A stretch of 9,860 nt of DNA from JAVBMO01 sp031552355 (lineage in GTDB: Bacteria; Bacteroidota; Bacteroidia; Bacteroidales; P3), in the NCBI GenBank assembly GCA_031552355.1, contig JAVBMO010000167.1, forward strand, positions 1 through 9,860, written 5' to 3'. This document shows positions 6,069 to 9,860 of this stretch, in pieces (the stretch's first letter is position 1; each line of letters begins with the position of its first letter). The position numbers and the translations under genes are program-made. The notes beneath the pieces are model-generated. The model saw only the letters and a program-made list of their open reading frames with translations, had not been told where the DNA came from and did not search any database.

Positions 6069-7559
6069 ATGTCTTTGAAAAAGAATCTACTACCGCTATT
6101 TTTTATTTTATTTGTATTTTGCTTTACCACTGTCCAAGGACAGGTAAAAGACGAAGAATATATTTTTGGATACTACGAAAAAAACTATGATAGCCTGCTT
6201 TCTCAGATGATGAATACCAAAAGGATTAATGCACGCCAAAAAGGCCAAGTGCAAATATCTTCGACATATTATACCACTTCTGCTGAAAACATTCCCGATT
6301 CAGTTTTTATAAAACGCCTGAAAACCATTCCGACCATTATTCCTCTGACTTACAATGCAAAAGTACGTGGATTTATAGAAATGTATATCAACCGTTACAA
6401 ACGGACGACCAATATGATGCTGGCTTTGTCAGAATATTATTTCCCTATTTTTGAGAAAATTTTAGACGAAGTGGGTGTCCCCGATGAACTTAAAAACCTG
6501 GCTATCATTGAATCCGCATTGAATCCGGTGGCGGTTTCGCGCGCAGGGGCATGCGGTTTATGGCAGTTTATGTATGGAACAGGAAAAGTTTATGGATTGG
6601 AAATTAATTCTTTGGTTGACGAAAGGCGCGATCCTATAAAATCCACCTATGCTGCTGCAACCTATTTAAGAGATTTGTACAAAATTTATGGCGATTGGAA
6701 TTTGGCCATTGCATCCTACAATTGTGGACCGGGAAATGTAAACAAAGCCATCCGCAGAGCAAATGTAAATGGAAAAGCCGGATTTTGGGAAATTTACAAC
6801 TATCTGCCGGCTGAAACTCGCGGATATGTTCCGGCTTTTATTGCGGCTACTTATATTATGAATTATTACAAGGCACATGGAATTTCGACAGCTTCGGTGG
6901 AACCACCTGTTGTTACTGATACAGTAGGTATAATAGACAATATCCATTTCGACCAACTTTCGAATGTGTTGGGTATTGAGATAGAACAGCTTCGTGTTTT
7001 AAATCCACAATACAAAAGCGATGTAATTCCCGGAAAAGGAAATAACAGCTATTACTTGAAATTACCACAGATCTACATCTCAAAATTTATTACTTTTGAG
7101 GATTCTGTTTACAAATACAATAGAGACAATTATTTTAGGCCTACTGAAACAGGTTCTTTTGCAAGTACTAGTGGAAAAAATTTAGAAATAGCTTATCACA
7201 CCGTAAAAAAAGGTGAAAACTGGGCAAGGATAGCCACAAAATATGGCGTTTCTGTCTCAGAATTAAAAGGTTGGAACAAGAAAAAGGCAAAATCTAAAAA
7301 TTTGGCAGTAGGAACCCGATTGATTGTCTATAAAAATAATCCCCTTGCAGTAAAAACAACGACAAAGGCCAGCAATGATGGAGATAATAAAGCTGCAACC
7401 ACTGCGGCTTCTCAAAAAGTTTATCATACGGTAAGAAAGGGCGATACATTTTCAGAAATTGCAGATAAATACAATACAACAACGAAAAACCTATATAATT
7501 TGAACAATCTTAATAAAAACTATGTTTTGAAAATAGGTCAAAAAATACGGGTAAAATAG
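6069..7559 (+). CDS. mltD: MltD-like lytic transglycosylase with LysM repeats
   Basis: The enzyme (496 aa) cleaves the MurNAc-GlcNAc bond of peptidoglycan, forming 1,6-anhydroMurNAc, in the periplasm. The N-terminus (KK followed by a hydrophobic core to about residue 20, then TVQGQ) is a signal peptide; it lacks a lipobox, unlike E. coli MltD, which is a lipoprotein. The SLT domain spans about 125-270: catalytic Glu148 in IIESALNP, then AGACGLWQFM (159-168), ASYNCGPGNVNKAI (215-228) and the AETRGYVPAFIAATYIMNYY end. A degenerate LysM-like segment (about 289-333, IEIEQLRVLNP) follows, then two clear LysM domains (about 375-421 and 451-495) that bind GlcNAc-containing glycan; a Thr/Ala/Lys/Asn-rich linker separates them. 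I start at ATG 6069; an in-frame TTG at 6057 would add four residues. The gene is divergent from buk and 72 bp upstream of uvrC. The symbol denotes the domain architecture, not proven orthology. Confidence 0.9.
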   Translation: MSLKKNLLPLFFILFVFCFTTVQGQVKDEEYIFGYYEKNYDSLLSQMMNTKRINARQKGQVQISSTYYTTSAENIPDSVFIKRLKTIPTIIPLTYNAKVRGFIEMYINRYKRTTNMMLALSEYYFPIFEKILDEVGVPDELKNLAIIESALNPVAVSRAGACGLWQFMYGTGKVYGLEINSLVDERRDPIKSTYAAATYLRDLYKIYGDWNLAIASYNCGPGNVNKAIRRANVNGKAGFWEIYNYLPAETRGYVPAFIAATYIMNYYKAHGISTASVEPPVVTDTVGIIDNIHFDQLSNVLGIEIEQLRVLNPQYKSDVIPGKGNNSYYLKLPQIYISKFITFEDSVYKYNRDNYFRPTETGSFASTSGKNLEIAYHTVKKGENWARIATKYGVSVSELKGWNKKKAKSKNLAVGTRLIVYKNNPLAVKTTTKASNDGDNKAATTAASQKVYHTVRKGDTFSEIADKYNTTTKNLYNLNNLNKNYVLKIGQKIRVK

Positions 7560-7598
7560 TTGTTTTGATTGACGAATGTGAATAGTTATTTTTCAAAA

Positions 7599-7623
7599 CA
7601 TTCTCAATTTTCCATTCTCAATT
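7599..7623. repeat. Two copies of CATTCTCAATT before uvrC
   Basis: The 11-mer CATTCTCAATT occurs at 7599-7609 and 7613-7623 (period 14) in the 72-bp gap before uvrC; the second copy ends 8 bp before the ATG. A related sequence occurs at 4743-4760. An 8-bp inverted repeat (TGTTTTGA 7561-7568, TCAAAACA 7593-7600) brackets the start of the same gap, too weak and too widely spaced for me to call a terminator. No TAnnTTTG box is evident, so uvrC may be transcribed from the upstream gene. Confidence 0.65.
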
Positions 7624-7631
7624 AGATTTCC

Positions 7632-9482
7632 ATGTCTCAAGATTATATAAGCAGCCTTCTTGATGAAAGTCTGCAACCGAAATTAAAAATTCAACTACAA
7701 ACCCTTCCCGATGCTCCCGGCGTTTACCAATATTTTGATAAGGAAGGGCATATTTTGTATGTCGGAAAAGCCAAAAGCCTTAAATGGCGTGTGCTATCCT
7801 ATTTCAGGCAAGACAAAATACTTTCAGCGAAAATCAAATTACTGGTAAAGAAAATTCATACCATCCGCTATACGGTAATGGGCAATGAAATGGAAGCCTT
7901 ATTACTGGAGAACAACCTGATAAAAGAATTTCAACCCAAATATAACAGTTTACTCAAAGATGATAAAACCTATCCCTGGGTTTGCATAACCAAAGAGGAA
8001 TTTCCAAAAATTTTTGTTACACGAAAAATGATCAAAGATGGTTCCTCTTATTATGGGCCTTTTCCTTCGGGAAAAACACTGAAAGACATAATGGATTTGT
8101 TGCGAAGTGTTTTCCGTTACAGAAATTGTAGCTTAAAGCTAAACCGGGAAGATATTGCCAAAGGAAAATTCAAATCGTGTATTTCTTACCAGTTAAAGCT
8201 TTGCAATGCGCCTTGCGAAGGGTTGGAAAGTATGGAAGGCTATCAAAAAACTTTTGCCGATATTCGGAAAGTTTTTGATGGCGATTTTTCGGAAATCATT
8301 GACAACCTGAAAAAAGAAATGTTTGCCTATGCCAAACGATTGGAATTTGAAAAAGCCGACGAAATCAAAAAAAGGATTTTTCTGTTGGAACAACACAAAA
8401 GCCGGTCAATGATTGTGGGAATCCATGTGGCCGATGTGGATGTTTTTGGCGTGCATTCCGATGAAAAAGCTTTGTATTTAAATATGTTGCGGGTAAAAAA
8501 CGGAAGTATCATACAATCATTTAGTACGCACATACAAAGAAAATTGGAAGAAACCGATGCCGAACTTTTGGCTTTTTCTGTATATGAACTTCATGAACGC
8601 TTTAAAAGTACTGCCCGGAAAATCATTGTCCCTTTTCCTGTTGATTTACCGGAAAGCTATATAAAACAAAGCATTCCGACAAAGGGCGATGAAAAGAAAC
8701 TTCTAGAACTATCGCAAAAAAATGCTTTCTTTTACACCAAGGAAAGGCAAAAACAGCAAAGCCTGATTGACCCCGAAAAAAATAATCTCCGCCTTTTGGA
8801 AACCATTCAAAAAGATTTGAATTTGAATTCATTGCCAATACAAATAGAATGTTTCGACAATTCCAACATACAAGGCAATTATCCTGTAGCGGCAATGGTC
8901 TGTTTTAAAAACGGTAAGCCTGCAAAAAGAGAGTACCGGCATTTTATCATACGCAGTGTGGTGGGGCCGAATGATTTTGCCTCTATGGAAGAGGTGGTTT
9001 ATCGCCGATATAAGCGCCTTTTGGAAGAACAAAAACCTCTACCACAACTGATCGTTATCGACGGGGGAAAAGGACAGCTTTCCTCAGCTGTAAAAAGCCT
9101 GAAAAAATTAGGTTTATATCCCAAAATAGCCATTATTGGTATTGCCAAACGATTGGAAGAAATTTTTTACCCCGAAGACAATATTCCTTTACTTTTAGAC
9201 AAACGTTCACCAACACTCAAAGTTATTCAACAGTTGCGCGACGAAGCACACCGCTTCGGCATTACGCATCATAGAAAAAAACGAAGCAAGGAAACCTTCT
9301 ATTCGGAACTTTCCCATATAGACGGCATTGGGACCAAAACCACCCAAGACCTTCTTCTGAAATATTCCTCTGTAAGAAATATCAAAAATCTTTCATTGGC
9401 AGAATTATCCGATGCCATAGGGAAGCACAGGGCCGAAAAAGTCTATGAATATTTTCACAGAGAAGACCCTTTCGAATATTAG
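7632..9482 (+). CDS. uvrC: Excinuclease ABC subunit C
   Basis: UvrC (616 aa, full length) makes both incisions in nucleotide excision repair after UvrA-UvrB locates a DNA lesion. Domains in order: a GIY-YIG nuclease (about 25-105) with GVY (30-32), YVGKAKSLKWRV (43-54) and EALLLENNLIKEFQPKYN (88-105), which makes the 3' cut; a four-cysteine region (Cys166, 183, 191, 195) matching the cluster-binding cysteines of other UvrC proteins; a UVR motif for UvrB contact (about 220-255, LEFEKADEIKKRI); the RNase H-like endonuclease (about 400-545) with Asp409 in CFDNSN, Asp477 in VIDGGKGQ and His540 in DEAHRFGITHHRKKR, which makes the 5' cut; and tandem helix-hairpin-helix DNA-binding motifs (about 559-608, DGIGTKT and DAIGKHRAEKVYEYF). 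All key residues look intact. The ATG at 7632 gives a normal N-terminus. uvrA and uvrB are not in the window, which is normal because uvr genes are often scattered. Confidence 0.98.
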   Translation: MSQDYISSLLDESLQPKLKIQLQTLPDAPGVYQYFDKEGHILYVGKAKSLKWRVLSYFRQDKILSAKIKLLVKKIHTIRYTVMGNEMEALLLENNLIKEFQPKYNSLLKDDKTYPWVCITKEEFPKIFVTRKMIKDGSSYYGPFPSGKTLKDIMDLLRSVFRYRNCSLKLNREDIAKGKFKSCISYQLKLCNAPCEGLESMEGYQKTFADIRKVFDGDFSEIIDNLKKEMFAYAKRLEFEKADEIKKRIFLLEQHKSRSMIVGIHVADVDVFGVHSDEKALYLNMLRVKNGSIIQSFSTHIQRKLEETDAELLAFSVYELHERFKSTARKIIVPFPVDLPESYIKQSIPTKGDEKKLLELSQKNAFFYTKERQKQQSLIDPEKNNLRLLETIQKDLNLNSLPIQIECFDNSNIQGNYPVAAMVCFKNGKPAKREYRHFIIRSVVGPNDFASMEEVVYRRYKRLLEEQKPLPQLIVIDGGKGQLSSAVKSLKKLGLYPKIAIIGIAKRLEEIFYPEDNIPLLLDKRSPTLKVIQQLRDEAHRFGITHHRKKRSKETFYSELSHIDGIGTKTTQDLLLKYSSVRNIKNLSLAELSDAIGKHRAEKVYEYFHREDPFEY

Positions 9483-9499
9483 ATTTTCAAAAAAATGAG

Positions 9500-9507
9500 T
9501 ACATTTG
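9500..9507 (+). promoter_or_regulatory. Putative -7 promoter box for the small winged-helix gene
   Basis: TACATTTG matches TAnnTTTG exactly. It lies 17 bp after the uvrC stop and 28 bp before the ATG at 9536. No good -33 TTTG is seen. It suggests that the two small downstream genes can be transcribed independently of uvrC. Confidence 0.45.
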
Positions 9508-9535
9508 TATTTCTTCACTTTAAAAATAATATGAT

Positions 9536-9712
9536 ATGGACACAACAGAACAAGTTTTGGAAGTAATGAAAAAAGCCGGACAACCTTTGAACGCCGGGAA
9601 AATAGCAGAATTAAGCGGTTTAGACCGTAAAGAAGTGGACAAAGCCATGAAAAAGCTGAAAACCGAAGGCAAAATCGTTTCCCCGAAAATGTGTTTTTGG
9701 CAACCGGCATAA
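9536..9712 (+). CDS. Small winged-helix-like DNA-binding protein (58 aa)
   Basis: The ORF begins with ATG at 9536 (MDTTEQVLEVMKK) and ends with TAA at 9710-9712. The predicted fold is a minimal winged helix: helix 1 (about 3-14), helix 2 (LNAGKIAELSG, 19-29), a recognition helix (DRKEVDKAMKKLKTEG, 30-45) and a short wing (KIVSPKMCFW, 46-55). The pattern xxAxxIAxxSGLDRKEVDKAMKKLxxEGxIVSP resembles MarR/GntR-like HTH cores and, from memory, small conserved Bacteroidales proteins annotated only as transcriptional regulator or hypothetical. There is no effector or dimerisation domain. It follows uvrC by 53 bp and precedes a PhnA-like gene by 26 bp, consistent with a two-gene transcript. DNA binding is inferred from the helix pattern; the target is unknown. 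Codon use and base composition match the neighbours. Confidence 0.85.
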   Translation: MDTTEQVLEVMKKAGQPLNAGKIAELSGLDRKEVDKAMKKLKTEGKIVSPKMCFWQPA

Positions 9713-9738
9713 TATTTAAACTAAATTTAGAAATCATA

Positions 9739-9860
9739 ATGAGCGAAGTTACAAAATGTCCACTGTGTGGATTGGAAAATATTTATTTTGACGGTTCAAT
9801 GTATGTTTGTCCCGATTGCAGCCACGAATGGGTGGAAGGCGAAGAAGCGGAAGATACCTT
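9739..9860 (+). CDS. phnA: PhnA/YjdM-family zinc-ribbon protein (5' end, cut by window edge)
   Basis: Forty codons plus two bases are visible, beginning MSEVTKCPLCGLENIYFDG. Two CxxC knuckles, CPLC (7-10) and CPDC (24-27), followed by SHEW form the N-terminal zinc ribbon typical of PhnA/YjdM proteins (about 110 residues when complete); an acidic stretch (EGEEAED) follows. Despite the name, the E. coli protein is not established as a phosphonate-degrading enzyme, and its role is unclear. The ATG at 9739 is 26 bp after the small winged-helix gene. The C-terminal PhnA domain would lie outside the window, so other zinc-ribbon proteins with a similar start cannot be fully excluded. Confidence 0.82.
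   Translation, partial: MSEVTKCPLCGLENIYFDGSMYVCPDCSHEWVEGEEAEDT

Noticed and set aside
7561..7600. Inverted repeat TGTTTTGA/TCAAAACA after the transglycosylase gene as a terminator
   Set aside because: Only 8 AU-rich pairs, a 24-base loop and no U-tract; too weak to call.
9405..9737. A 110-codon - strand frame across the uvrC end and the small winged-helix gene
   Set aside because: It is antisense to two better-supported genes, has no family resemblance, and its composition fits a reverse-strand shadow.

Overview
The window looks like an ordinary chromosomal stretch of a Bacteroidota (Bacteroidetes) bacterium, most likely of the order Bacteroidales. The evidence is the moderately AT-rich composition, the absence of convincing Shine-Dalgarno sequences before most starts, several upstream matches to the Bacteroidetes -7 promoter box TAnnTTTG, and protein types common in that phylum: a GlmM that begins MTLIKSISGIRGTIGG, butyrate kinase, an exported FKBP isomerase, and a soluble-type transglycosylase with LysM repeats. 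The order-level placement is inference; there is no rRNA or other firm phylogenetic marker here.

Layout. Bases 1-114 are the 3' end of an IS1595/ISXO2-type transposase, so an insertion sequence ends at the left edge. It is followed on the + strand by a two-gene MacB-type ABC exporter (ATPase 164-910, permease 929-2149). Next is glmM (2220-3614), which has its own promoter-like box. A 295-bp intergenic region (3615-3909) holds two strong hairpins and a tandem repeat, and separates the + block from two - strand genes: an exported FKBP-type prolyl isomerase (3910-4617) and butyrate kinase buk (4758-5837). Each - strand gene is followed by a good intrinsic terminator. A 231-bp divergent promoter region (5838-6068) separates buk from a + strand run: an MltD-like lytic transglycosylase (6069-7559), uvrC (7632-9482), a 58-residue winged-helix-like protein (9536-9712), and the start of a PhnA/YjdM zinc-ribbon protein cut by the right edge (9739-9860).

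How the genes relate. GlmM (peptidoglycan precursor supply) and the transglycosylase (peptidoglycan cleavage) both act on the cell wall, and the FKBP acts on exported proteins, but they are separate transcription units and I see no dedicated pathway linking them. UvrC is core nucleotide excision repair. Butyrate kinase is a fermentation or acyl-phosphate enzyme without its usual ptb partner in view. The ABC ATPase and permease form one exporter whose periplasmic adaptor is not in the window.

I did not find a convincing undescribed biological system. The points most worth a second look are the IS end abutting the exporter, a 17-bp direct repeat read in two frames at the 3' end of glmM, the structured 3615-3909 intergenic region, the terminator placed just before the FKBP start, a recurrent TTCTCAATTTTC-type intergenic motif, and the small winged-helix gene next to phnA.
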